From: Lepus europaeus
Lineage: Eukaryota > Chordata > Mammalia > Lagomorpha > Leporidae
Length of the DNA: 64,000 nucleotides
Direction of reading: 5' to 3'
NCBI RefSeq assembly: GCF_033115175.1
Contig: NC_084831.1
Location: 10,078,540 to 10,142,539 of the forward strand
Below are positions 47,591 through 57,110 of the stretch, piece after piece. The position numbers and the translations under genes are program-made. The first letter of the stretch is position 1. Each line of letters begins with the position of its first letter. Under the pieces are notes generated by a model. The model searched no databases. It saw only the letters and a list, made by a program, of their open reading frames with translations, and had not been told where the DNA came from.

Positions 47591-48119
47591 CTCCAATTAC
47601 GGCCCTGTGTCTGCGCTCCGATTCATCTAAGGGCCTGGCACCGAGGCGACAGCGCTCAGGACACGCCTCCCCCACCCCAGTCTCAGATCACCTGCGGGAA
47701 GTGGAGACGCCAGGCCCACCGCTGTGGCTGTGAACACAGCAGAGCCATTCCGAGTCTCTGGTTCTCCCCGGAAGGTGAAGTTCCGCTGTTGGACACCAGG
47801 GGCAGCAGAGTTCCTGAGTCCCGTCTTCAGGCTGGCCCAAGCAGTGACCTTTCGCCGCTGCCCACGGCGGGCATTCCCAGCGGTCCAGCGTGGGATGCAG
47901 CTGGCCAGAGCACCAGGCTCCCCCGAGAGCCAGACCCCCACCCCGGCACTTCCCACCGTCGTCATTTGGGCTCCCTGCACCTCTGTTTTCTCACCTGGGA
48001 CGTTGGGGCTAGGGTGGTGTGCAGGGTTGAAGGGGCACAGAGCACAGTCTTGGGGTGATGGGGTGCCCGGCCAACCACGCCTGCCACTGGGGTGGCATCA
48101 CGGCTGTCGCTGGGCCCTG

Positions 48120-48300
48120 TGGGTGTGGCTCCTGCCTCTGACTCACAGGCTGTGTGACTGTGGGTAGGAGACTTGGCCTCTCTGTATAACAGTGGCACAC
48201 TTCTCTCTCAGCCCTGTCCGGAGGACTGGGCTCCTACGACAGTGTCTGGCCCATGGCACCTGCTGTCTGAATGTTGGCCCACGTTATTATACATTGTAGT
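48120..48300 (+). repeat. MIR
   Basis: CACAGGCTGTGTGACTGTGGGTAGGAGACTTGGCCTCTCTGTATAACAG..GTGTCTGGCCCATGG. Confidence 0.65.
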
Positions 48301-48376
48301 ATTTTTTTCTGTTACTGCTTTTGTTTTGAGTACGTTAGAACGTCGTAACTTTCTGACAACAAAAACCTCCCTTCTT

Positions 48377-48687
48377 TTTAATTAAGACTTATTTTATGAT
48401 AAAAGCAGAGTGAGAGAGAAAGAGAGATCTTCCATCTGTTAGTTCACTCCCCAAATCCTGCAATAGCTGGAACTGGGCCTGGCTGAAACCAGGAGACAGA
48501 AATTCTATCTGGGTCTCTCATGTGGGTGATGGAGGCCCGAGTCCTTGGGTCATCACCTGCTGTCTCCCAGCCACATCAGCAGGAAGCTGGACCAGAAGCA
48601 GAGCAGCCGGGACTCGAACCAGCGCTCCAACATGGGCTCTGGGCGTCCCCAGTGGTGGCTTAACCAGCTGTGCCATGCCAGCCCCAA
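48377..48687 (-). repeat. CSINE, antisense
   Basis: AAGACTTATTTTATGATAAAAGCAGAG, an AGAGAGAAAGAGAGATCTTCC block, and GGCTTAACCAGCTGTGCCATGCCAGCCCC at the head end. A 7-base AACCTCC on both flanks is a weak target-duplication candidate. Confidence 0.85.
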
Positions 48688-49354
48688 CCTCCATGCTTTG
48701 AAATGAATTCCCCAAGAAAAAAGAGGCTTGGAGGACAAGGGCGAGATGTGGTCCCTGGATAAGGAAGAACTTGATCCTTTTGTTGCCTTAAAGAATGTGA
48801 CGTGGGGCCCAAGGCTGCAGCAGGCAGGGCACGGAGGCCAGCTGCGCTCTGGGAGAATGCTGACTGCCCTGCTCGGCTCAAGGCCTGGGCTAAGCTCCTG
48901 CCTGAGGCGAGGCCCTTTGGAAGTCCCTGGAGGGGCTCAGGATCTCTGCCAGGCCACTGGGGTTCCCGGGAGGACTGTCAAAGGGGCCCGGCAAGCCAGT
49001 GACAGGCCCACAAAAGTGCCCAGCCTGGCCTGGCCAGATGGCAGGATGGACCTACCCCGAGGACAAAGGTCTAAGTAGCTGGGGAGGCAAATCCCACTCT
49101 AATCCTGCGTGCTGCACCTGCGCTCCAGAGTCCTACTGGGACGGGGGGGAGGAAGAGGAGTCAGCACTGAGCCTGCTGGGGTCCCGGCTGCAGAAGCAGC
49201 CCGGGCTCTGCCCAAGGGCCCAGAAGTCGCTTTGGAGTCCCCAGGAGCAGCCCAAGCACTGCAGGTTTCTATGGAGCTAGCAAGAAGTGCTCTCCTTTGC
49301 CAGGAGCCACGGGCGGGTCACCCTGGCCTCCCCCGAGAAGTCCCTGCAGCCTGG

Positions 49355-49560
49355 TTTTTGAGGGTTCACTCCATGCCAGGCTCTCCCACCCCAACCGGAC
49401 AGGAAGGGGCCGTGGTCACTTCCACATCACAGAAGCACAAGCTGAAGCTGCCAGGAGTGAAATGATTTGCCCCAGATCACAGGCTAGTGAGTGTCGGAGC
49501 CAGGACTTGAGTGCCGGTCTCTCTGCCCTCAGAGACTGCACGCCCACCCCCCTAGGGCAG
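49355..49560 (-). repeat. MIR-like, antisense
   Basis: GTTCACTCCATGCCAGGCTC, then GAAGCACAAGCTGAAGCTGCC..GTGAAATGATTTGCCCCAGATCACAGGCTAGTGAGTGTCGGAGCCAGGACTTGAG. Confidence 0.75.
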
Positions 49561-50960
49561 AGGCGGCATCCCAGACAGCCCCCCCCCCCGCCCCCGCTCT
49601 CCACCTGCGGGCGTCTGCACCCTCACTTAACCTTCCAGCCTCGAGTGTGCTGGGGACCTGGTAGGAACAAAGCAGGGAAACCGTGACACGGTGCCTTCCC
49701 CAAGGTTAGGTTGCCAGGAGGCCGTGCCTCCTGCCCTGCGCGCGCACCTGCTCCCTCTGGGCACCCCAAGTGGTGGCTTCAGTGACAGTGCCTGCCCCGG
49801 CCTTCCTGCTTTGAAGGGAGTTCTCCAAGACACACACTGCTTCTTGGAGCCTCCTTCCTGCCGCTTTGCCAGCAAATCCAACAGCCAAAGCGAAACAGAA
49901 GTTCCCACCCAGACCCCCTGGGAGGACTAAACCCACCCAGCACGGCACCTTTAGCTGTGCAGATACAGGAAGGCACTTCTCCGTGGCCACACGCGTGCTG
50001 GGGGCAGTGGGAGGCCTCGCGTTGCGGCTGAGGTCTCTAGACCGCCCCAGGAAGTCTTGCCCAGGAGTTCACAGGGGGTCACAGGGTCTTCAGAACCAAG
50101 ACTCCCACCCCAGCTCTGCTCAAAGCATTCGGAGCCGGGCAGTCACATGCTGGCCGGAAGGGCTCAGTCATGTGTCTTCCACACGGGTTAAAGGCACAGC
50201 CCAGGGGGGAAAAAACCTGAAAAATTCCAGTAGGCTCAGGCAGCTGCCAGACAGGCTGGGAGCTCCTACTGCGATGACTCTGGTCTTTGTTCCTGCAGGC
50301 AAATGCGTCTTGTAGTCTTCTCCCGCGAGCTGGGGGATGCTCTCCTGGGAGCAGAGGGGCGCTGGCCCCTGTGCCCCGGCCTCCAGCCTCCTTTGTGTTT
50401 CCTGTGTGGCAGGCTGAGGTCAGGGTCAGGGGGACGCTGTCTGCCCACAGAGGCCAGAACTACAGCTGCCTCCCCGCCCCCACCTGGACTGCCCATCACC
50501 ACCCGCCCCCGCCCGCCCCGAACTCCTGTGATGCCTCCGATGCCTCCGCTCTTCAGAATAAGCCGTGGGGAGGACTGAATGAGGGCACTTCCTGATGCCT
50601 CTCCTGACTCCCAAATCCTCCCTCCTGCCGCCCTGCAGAGGCTGGGCACATGCGCCCTGGGAAAGGACCCAGCGAGCTGAATCGGTTCCCAGGGGTCTTC
50701 TGGGAGCAGGCCTAGCTACATAGTTTGCAGGTCCCCAAGCAACGTGAAGGGCACAGTCCCTGGTTCCAAATAAATAAATAATAAAAATTTCCGAGCAATG
50801 ACAGCACAGCATTAACCCAAGTGCAGCGTCCTTCTGAGCACAGGGCCCTGTGTGACTGCACAGGCCAAACCCTCTGGAGTCAGCCTTTGGGTAGAATCCG
50901 CCCCGAAAGCTGGGGAAGGTGGAGCCAGCTGGTATCTGAAGTCCTGATCTCAGTGTAGGG

Positions 50961-50961
50961 A

Positions 50962-50995
<34 letters not shown>

Positions 50996-50999
50996 CGAC

Positions 51000-51034
<35 letters not shown>

Positions 51035-51036
51035 CG
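50961..51036. repeat. (GA)n array
   Basis: Two GA runs separated by GCGACG. No SINE body adjoins it; an AAATAAATAAATAAT tail-like stretch lies about 190 bases upstream. Confidence 0.85.
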
Positions 51037-51630
51037 AGCCAGGGATGAACTCTGCTGAGTAAGGAGAGCAGCAGAACTCCCCCAAGGCTGTGGGCTCAGG
51101 CACCAGCCTGGATCAGCAGGGGCCTTTGGAGAGGTCGCAGAGGGGCCGAGGAAGGCGGTCGTGGAATATGGGATGCACAGAAACTTCTAGAAGCGTTTAC
51201 TTTGTGGCTCTTCCTCCTCTTCCTTTTCCTTTTTCTTACGTTCCCGAGTGTTGCCAACATTTCCAACTCAGGTTCCACCTAACAATCCCCTTGTCCATGT
51301 TCCTGCATGGGTCCCCCAGGGGTCTCAGGTGGAGACCCCTGGACTGCACGGTTCTGAGGTCCCAGCTTCAGCACGGGGAGTCAGGACGCCCCCACCGCTC
51401 TGCCGGTCACTGCAGCAGAGGTCCAAGTGGGGAGTCCCAGCCTCTCCCGTCACCCGGAGCAGGGTCACCGGCCTTCCTCCGAAGCAGTGTGGGTCTCTAG
51501 CCTGCCGGCCAGCTGGGACCACCACCAGGATTTGGCCTGGCCCTCTGCCCTCCACCAGGGAGTCAGGGCTTCCAGAAAGTCAGAGGCCGGAGCCAAAGGC
51601 AGCCCCAGTCCCTGGGAAGGTGGGCAGGAG

Positions 51631-52129
51631 GTGTGTGTGTGCGTGTGCGTGTACCTGTGTGTCTGTGTGTGTGCCTGTGTGTCTGTGTGTGTGCCTGTGT
51701 GTATATATGTGTGTGCCTGTGTGTGTATATGTGAGTGCCTGTGTGTCTGTGTGCATGTCTTTGTGTGTATGCGTGTGTCTGTGTGTGTATATGTGAGTGC
51801 CTGTGTGTCTGTGTGTGTGTCTCTGTGTGTGTGCGTGTGTCTGTGTGTGTATATGTGAGTGCCAGTGTGTCTGTGTGCATGTCTGTGTGTGTGCGTATGC
51901 ATGTGTGTCTGTGTGTGTGCCTGTGTGTGTATATGTGTGTGCCTGTGTGTCTGTGTATATGCCTGTGTGTCTGTGTGTGTGCCTGTGTATATGTGAGTGC
52001 CTGTGTGTGCATGTCTGTGTGTCTGTGTGTGTGCCTGTGTGTATATGTGAGTGCCTGTGTGTGCATGTCTGTGTGTCTGTGTGTGTGCCTGTGTGTGCAT
52101 ATGTGTGTGCCTGTGTGTCTGTGTGTGTG
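51631..52129. repeat. 500-bp TG-rich array about 600 bp upstream of the CpG island
   Basis: Units such as GTGTGTCTGTGTGTGTGCCTGTGTGTATATGTGAGTGCC repeat with GCATGTCTGTGTG variants. Alternating purine-pyrimidine over nearly the whole length. Confidence 0.92.
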
Positions 52130-52434
52130 GTTGGAAGCTGACAAGTCCATGGCCATTGGTGGCTAGGCCACTGTGGCCAGGGAAAGGCAGGGCTCCTTGC
52201 CCCGGGTGGGACAATGAGGAGGGGAGGTTCAGACCTGGGGAGACAGTCTGGTTTCACAGCTTGTCTGGGAGCTGCAGACACTCCCAGACCTCAGGCCTGG
52301 GCCAGGAAGAGGAATAAGTGGGGGGTGCAGGCTCGGTCGGGTGGGTGCCTGCTGCACTGGGGGTGAGTCCTCAGCGGCCTTGCCCTGGGGGTCCACAACA
52401 GAAGGGAGCCGAGCACAGGGGGTCACTGGTCACT

Positions 52435-52454
52435 GGGGGCGGGGGGGGGGGGGG
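52435..52454 (+). repeat. G-rich run GGGGGC plus G14
   Basis: Near-homopolymeric G about 290 bases upstream of the CpG island. Possible quadruplex former. Confidence 0.8.
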
Positions 52455-52925
52455 CGCTAGGGCTGCGCACTCCCTGAGCCGGAGCACCGCAGGTGGATTG
52501 AGTCGCCCCGGCTTCCATGGCCCTCAGGCCTCTCCCCCACCTCCGCCGCCCACTCCCGGGGGTCCGGGCAGCACCCGCACAAGGCTGCCGTCATGGGGGG
52601 CTCCAAGCAACACTGAGGAGGGGCAGGGCGAGGACACTGAGGCTGGGGGAAGGAGGCGAAGCCGCAGGGTCTGCAGGCCCCCGCTCGCAGCCTCACTAGC
52701 GCGCGGCGCTCCATTCGCTCCAAGCACTCAAGGCTTAGGGTCACAGCCACCACGAGTGGCGGGCTGGGCCCGGGGCGGCCACCCGCTCCCGGCCGGGTCT
52801 GGGGAGCTTCAGCCCTCGGCCAGGGCTCGGGTGCCTGCACTTCCGGCTCTCGCGACCGCTGTTTTCCCAGCAAGGACTCCGCGAGGCGGTACCGGGCGAC
52901 CGGGACCGGCGCTCCGCGATCCTCC

Positions 52926-52987
52926 GGGGCGGGCGGGGGAGCGGCGGAGAGCCAGGGGCGGGGCGTGGGCGGGGCCGGGGCGGGGCG
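52926..52987 (+). promoter_or_regulatory. Cluster of four GC boxes (Sp/KLF-type sites)
   Basis: GGGGCGGGC at 52926-52934, GGGGCGGGGC at 52955-52964, GTGGGCGGGGCC at 52965-52976 and GGGGCGGGGCG at 52977-52987 lie within 62 bases, about 290-350 bases before the KAZN start codon. GC-box clusters are typical of TATA-less CpG-island promoters. Binding is inferred. Confidence 0.6.
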
Positions 52988-53051
52988 AGCGGCCGCCCCT
53001 CGCCAGCCCGGAAGCAGCGGGAGGAGGAGCCGCGGGGCCCGGAGTCGTTCC

Positions 53052-53057
53052 CACGTG
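53052..53057. promoter_or_regulatory. Palindromic E-box CACGTG in the KAZN promoter
   Basis: A perfect CACGTG lies 65 bases after the last GC box and 220 bases before the start codon. USF, MYC/MAX and TFE-type bHLH-ZIP proteins use this motif. A 6-bp match alone is weak, but its place inside the island makes it plausible. Confidence 0.35.
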
Positions 53058-53187
53058 AGAGGCTCGGCGGCCGAATTCCTCGCGCGCGGCGGCAGCGGAC
53101 GGCCAGCGTCCGGCCGCACCGAGAGCCCTGGTCCTGCGCGCGCGGGCAGCCGCGCCGGCGACGCGGACGGCGTTCGGCTGCGCCCCG

Positions 53188-53214
53188 ATGCGGCGGCGGC
53201 CCCCGCGGCCGTGA
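53188..53214 (+). CDS. Short upstream ORF (8 codons plus stop) before KAZN ATG
   Basis: ATG CGG CGG CGG CCC CCG CGG CCG TGA encodes MRRRPPRP. It ends 62 bases before the main ATG and is out of frame with it. It matters only if transcription starts upstream of 53188, which the GC-box position makes likely. Arg/Pro-rich minimal uORFs can lower initiation at the main start; any such effect here is inference. Confidence 0.35.
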   Translation: MRRRPPRP

Positions 53215-53276
53215 GCCCCCCGCCCGCCGTGGGAGCCCCCCGCGCCGCCGCGGGCAGCGCCCCCCGGGCACGCGGC

Positions 53277-53484
53277 ATGCGGGCGGCCGACGCGGGCTCC
53301 TGGGAGCGCGTCCGCCAGCTGGCGGCGCAGGGCGAGCCGGCGCCCTGCTGTGGGGCGGGGGCCGGGCCGGCGCGCGCCCCGGGGCCCGCAGCCTGCGAGC
53401 GGTGCGCGGACGCGGTGGGGCCCGGCGATGGGCCCCGCGCCGGGGCGTCCTCTCCGGGAGCCGATGGCGCCTGCAGCCAGCCGG
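53277..53484 (+). CDS. KAZN: KAZN (kazrin) alternative first coding exon, partial CDS
   Basis: Sixty-nine complete codons plus one base, starting MRAADAGSWERVRQLAAQGE and ending ..DGACSQP. From recall this closely resembles an alternative N-terminus of human kazrin, with scattered substitutions. The ATG is the first in-frame one after 52965, with a purine (G) at -3. The exon ends CCG G|GTAGGTGCG, a good donor in phase 1. The next codon would therefore begin with G, which fits the Val that I recall opening the shared downstream exon. The peptide is rich in Ala, Gly and Pro and has cysteines at residues 24, 25, 40, 43 and 66 (CERC at 40-43), with no signal peptide or membrane segment. Kazrin is a cytoplasmic coiled-coil protein reported to bind periplakin and ARVCF at cell junctions and to act in endosomal trafficking; long isoforms carry C-terminal SAM domains. 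Those parts lie outside this window. The gene identity is recall, not a database match. Confidence 0.75.
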
Positions 53485-54329
53485 GTAGGTGCGCGCTGGG
53501 CCGGGGAGTGGAGGCTCCGGGGCCGGGCGCGCGGGGGCGCTCGGGGCCGGGATCACGGAGCCGCCGGTGGCAAAGTTCTGGCGGCGCGCGGAGCCGCGGG
53601 CGGGGGATGGCGGGGCGACGCGCGGGGCGGGGGTCGCGGGGCTCCGCGGGGCTGGGGGCGGCACGGCCACGCCTGCGCTCAGCTCGGGGCGCGAGGCTGG
53701 GACGGCGCCCGCGCGTCTGCGCTGCCCCTCGGAGGAGAAGCCGGGGGCTGGCGTGAGCCGGGGGCCCCGGAGCTCCGAGCCCTGCGCGAGGAGCCGATGC
53801 AGTGCTAGGGACGCGCGCGGCGGGGTTAGATGTCCCCGGCGGGCGCGCCGGTGCCATCCCGTTTGGGTGAGGTCCCGGGGCGCAGACGCGAGTGGCTGTC
53901 CCCGTTCCTTTGAAGTTCTGAGTACTTCTCCAGAAAAACTGGGGGAGGGGCGCCAGTGGTGGGCTGTTCCTCCTGGCTGCTTGGTGTGTGGGGGTTAGTG
54001 CCACGGAGTTGGAGCGAGGCTGTGTCATCTCGCACAGCAAAGCCCCCAGGCCAGGCCGCTTGCCCTGGCTCCCAGGGCCGGCGGCCAGCGCTGGACCTGC
54101 AGCCTGTGTCCTGCTGGCCCAGGCCCTGGCCCCGGACTCCGGGTCCCAGGCGGCAGGCTCGCCAGCTGGGGTGCACATGGGCTTATTTACCTAGCAATTA
54201 TTTCTTTCCTGTGAGAAACAGCCCAGAGCCGCCTGATTCTTGAGTTGCTTGCTGTGGTCTCCCTGGGAAACGGATGGCTCCGGGTCAGGGCAGGGTCCCA
54301 TCCAGGCGTGCACGGTGGCCACCCTCTCC

Positions 54330-54520
54330 CAGACTTGTGCGAGCGGTTAGAATGCAGGACAGGTAGGCGCAGAGTCAGCAGCTGGGAGGGCCTGGGCATG
54401 TCGCATCCTCCTCGGGGACTCAGTTTACCCATCTGTAGAGTGGAAATAACCTTAGTGAGGAGTGGCGATCTGGGTGGGTACTTGATGGACATTCGTCCTG
54501 GGCTCCCTCCCAGGGGCCAG
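54330..54520 (+). repeat. MIR in the KAZN intron
   Basis: GAGCGGTTAGAATGCAGGAC..GAGTCAGCAGCTGGGAGGGCCTGGGCATGTCGC..GGGGACTCAGTTTACCCATCTGTAGAGTGGAAATAACC. Confidence 0.7.
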
Positions 54521-54944
54521 AGTGGCTGGATGCAGCTTCCCTCGAGGTGGGGACGGGATCTGCCCATCTCCACCCTGGGACCCAGAACCCTGCGGCTGAT
54601 GACTCTTGTCTGTGAAGGGCTTAGGTGGGGGTGGAGCGTTGTCAGTGGAAGTTGTTATTATGTAAACACGTGCAGCCAGGGCTGTTTACTCTGGGTCCTG
54701 CAGACTCCATTCGTGTGTTCATAACAACAATACCCTGATGACCGGGTGCAGCTGGGGAAAGCCCGCTCTCAGGTCTGGGGGTGGTGGTTACCCTGCCGTG
54801 TCTCCCTGTGCGAGGCGGGGGGATCGGAGGTCTGTGCCGATTTTCGGGTGGTTCCCCTGGCCTGAGACAGCATCAAACCGGCAGCTAAAACCGGAAGTTT
54901 GTGTTTTTTTCCACCTCCACCCCACTACACTTCACTTTGCTGTC

Positions 54945-55155
54945 TCTGTTTATGAGAGACACAGAGAGAGACAGGACACGCTCTCATCTGCTGGTTCGCT
55001 GCCCCAAATGCCCACCATGGGCTGGGCCGGGCCAGGAACACCAATGACTGGAGCCGTCACCTGCTGCCTCCGGGCTGTGCGTTTGGCCGGGAGCTGGGGC
55101 CAGGAATCGGGCACAGCACTCCAGCGTGGGACCGTTAGGCTCCGCCGAATGCCTG
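54945..55155 (-). repeat. CSINE, antisense, old and shortened
   Basis: TTTATGAGAGACACAGAGAGAGACAGG, CATCTGCTGGTTCGCTGCCCCAAATG and an eroded GGGAGCTGGGGCCAGGAATCGGGCACAGCACTCC block. Confidence 0.65.
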
Positions 55156-55769
55156 CTCCCTGTCTGGGATTCTCAGCTTCCGCGTGGGTCGGATGTTGGG
55201 GACAGCCCATCCCGGAAATGGTTTCTCGGAATCTTTGCTGTTAGGAGGGCTTTTGCTCTGGGAAGGAAATGAGCACGCTCTGGCTTAGAACCACAAGCTG
55301 AGGTTATTGCTGAAATAAACATTTCGGCCTGACCGAGAGGTGAGAGTCTCAGCTGAATGTGGCACTCAGCGAGAAGCGCCCGGTTGGACAGGCGACTCTG
55401 GAACCCGGCCCTTTGGGGAAGAGAAAGGATGCTTGCTTGGCGGGATGCGAACCGGGACACCCTGAGACTGCCCAGGGAGGGGTCCTGGGAGCAGCAGGGT
55501 GACGGGCCCAGGATGGTGACAGCTCGGCAGGGTGGGTGACCCAAGGGCTGGAGCAGCAGGTGCAAATGTTGGGTGCTGCTGCAAACACTCCGCGCTGCTT
55601 CTGCCTCGATTCTGCTTGACCTTGACATTCTTTACCACGCGGCTTCCCGGTTGACACAGAGGGAATGACTGTTTGACGGGCAGCTCGCTCCAGAATGCCC
55701 CCGGAGGGAACCAGGGCCCACCGGCACCTCTGAAACTGGGGGCAGTGAGTTCTTCCAATCAGCCGTTGT

Positions 55770-56100
55770 CTGTCATTCACTCACATTTCTTGGGCACCTA
55801 CTCCGGGCTGGGCAGTGTCGTAGCCGTCAGGGACACAGCAGCAAACAGACAACCGCGGCGCCGGTTTCCATGGAGCTTGTGTTCTGTGGGAGGAGCTTCC
55901 CAATAGGCAGATGTGCACCGGATATGTCCGGGGACGGTGAGTGCTGTGCAGAGAAATCGAGCCGTTAGGGGTCAGAAGGTGGGAGCAGGTGCTGGTGAGG
56001 ATTTAGGTGGGGCCATGGGGGGAGGGGGTGGAAGCAGTAAGGTGTGTGGGTGCTTAGTCCCCAGGGCAAGGAGGTGTTGCCCAACAGCTAAAGGAACTAA
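55770..56100 (+). repeat. L2 3'-region fragment in the KAZN intron
   Basis: CATTCACTCACATTTCTTGGGCACCTACTCCGGGCTGGGCAGTG..GACACAGCAGCAAACAGAC..TTTCCATGGAGCTTGTGTTCTGTGGGAGG follows the L2 consensus in order. Confidence 0.7.
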
Positions 56101-56295
56101 GTCATTTTTTAAAAGGTAGCAGGAAATGAGAACCTTGTAGACGGAGCGCCGATCGATCTGACCGCAGCTGGAGCCTCTGAACTGGGTGCAGTAGCTGTGG
56201 CCCTGGACGCCTTTCTCCTAGCCCTCTGCTCAAGAGTCACGCACCTCTCCCTGCGTATTATTTATTATGTCACCGTCACTGGGGTTCTTAGAGCC

Positions 56296-56312
56296 TTTTA
56301 TATAAAACCCGG
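56296..56312 (+). promoter_or_regulatory. TATA-like motif before a G/C-rich patch in the intron
   Basis: TATAAAA at 56301-56307 inside CCTTTTATATAAAACCCGG, followed within 10-30 bases by a GGAGGCGGGGGGGCAGAGCGCG stretch. No recognisable coding exon follows. It may be chance or an intronic start. Confidence 0.2.
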
Positions 56313-56984
56313 GAGGCGGGGGGGCAGAGCGCGTGTGTGTCTGTGCGCTGGCTCCCGGCTCCGCACCCCCTGGAGGCCGGCATGGGGCTAACTGAGCAGG
56401 GCTGCTTCGTCTCAGTCTCAAGTCAGCCCCCCCTTCCACAAGCCAGGGCAGGCGAGTGGCTGATCCCACCCACGGATGGGGCAGCTGGTGCTAGGCGCAA
56501 TGGAGGGACTTGCTCAAGTTCACGGTCACTGGGTCTGGCAGCCAGGAACCTCTCCCTGACTGTAGACCTCAGCCAGCTATTGCAAGACCTTGGACTGCTC
56601 TTAACCAAGCAGACCCCACCCCAAGTTTCAGGCCCGTTTTCCCCTTGACATTTTCTGCAGACGTGGTCTGTCCTGACCTTGACATTCTGTGTTGTGAGCA
56701 GCCCAAGCATTCGCTTGTCTCTGCTGGTGAGGGGTTTCAGCAGGAAGTCAGCTCTCGGAAGGGGCTTCCGCCGGGGTGGGGCCAAGATCCCAGCTCTGCA
56801 GAGTGGAATGAGCGATGCACTTGGACGAGGCCCCCGGGGGCCCATGGGTGCATTCCCGTGAGTGTCCTTCAGCCAGCAGGGTGGGCCGGACGGACAGAGG
56901 TCTCACTCTGAGACCTGGCCCCCTCCACGCTATGTTAGGAAATGGATGCTGGGCTGGCAGGTGGCATCCCGTCACGGGTACAGG

Positions 56985-57110
56985 GCACCAGCTTTGCAGT
57001 CAGACACAGCCCCGTTGGAATCTCCATCTCTGCTACTTACGAGCCACGTGCCCGCCCGCAAGTTACGGAACTTCCGAGCCTCAGCTTACCCTTCTGCGGC
57101 CGACGGCAGA
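56985..57110 (+). repeat. MIR in the KAZN intron
   Basis: CAGCTTTGCAGTCAGACACAGCCCCGTTGGAATCTCCATCTCTGCTACTTACGAGCC..AAGTTACGGAACTTCCGAGCCTCAGC. Confidence 0.75.

Larger units (their letters stand above)
42226..52739. other. Gene-free region upstream of the KAZN CpG island
   Basis: Outside listed repeats, 42226-42599, 42796-43299, 43621-44099, 44291-44897, 45431-47414, 48693-49354, 49561-50960, 51037-51630 and 52130-52739 have no recognised exon. 45431-46160 has raised CpG but not island density. 43690-43830 is A+T-rich unique sequence. Around 43190, GTTGAGAATCACTG resembles a MER20 end. Confidence 0.55.
52740..53900. promoter_or_regulatory. CpG island promoter of the KAZN alternative transcript
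   Basis: CpG is abundant across about 1.1 kb, whereas the flanks are mostly CpG-poor. The island holds long stop-free stretches on both strands, including a 573-residue frame on the minus strand, as expected from GC-rich sequence. It contains the exon at 53277-53484, so it is probably the promoter. I saw no TATA box just upstream of the exon. The transcription start is not determined; it probably lies between the GC boxes near 52950 and the ATG. Confidence 0.85.

Noticed and set aside
51465-52281. Long His/Thr or Cys/Val repeat frames over the TG array
   Set aside because: Dinucleotide repeats are open in all frames.
52318-53058. 246-residue plus-strand frame entering the CpG island
   Set aside because: Runs through the G14 tract and the GC-box cluster; no family similarity. 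A composition artefact.
53485-53756. Continuation of the kazrin frame past 53484
   Set aside because: Open for another 90 codons, but beyond the GTAGGT donor the resemblance to kazrin ends and the sequence turns into low-complexity Arg/Gly.
52457-54178. 573-residue minus-strand open frame across the CpG island
   Set aside because: Low-complexity Ala/Pro/Arg/Gly composition, and overlap with the island and the KAZN exon. Stops (TAA, TAG, TGA) are simply rare at this GC content.
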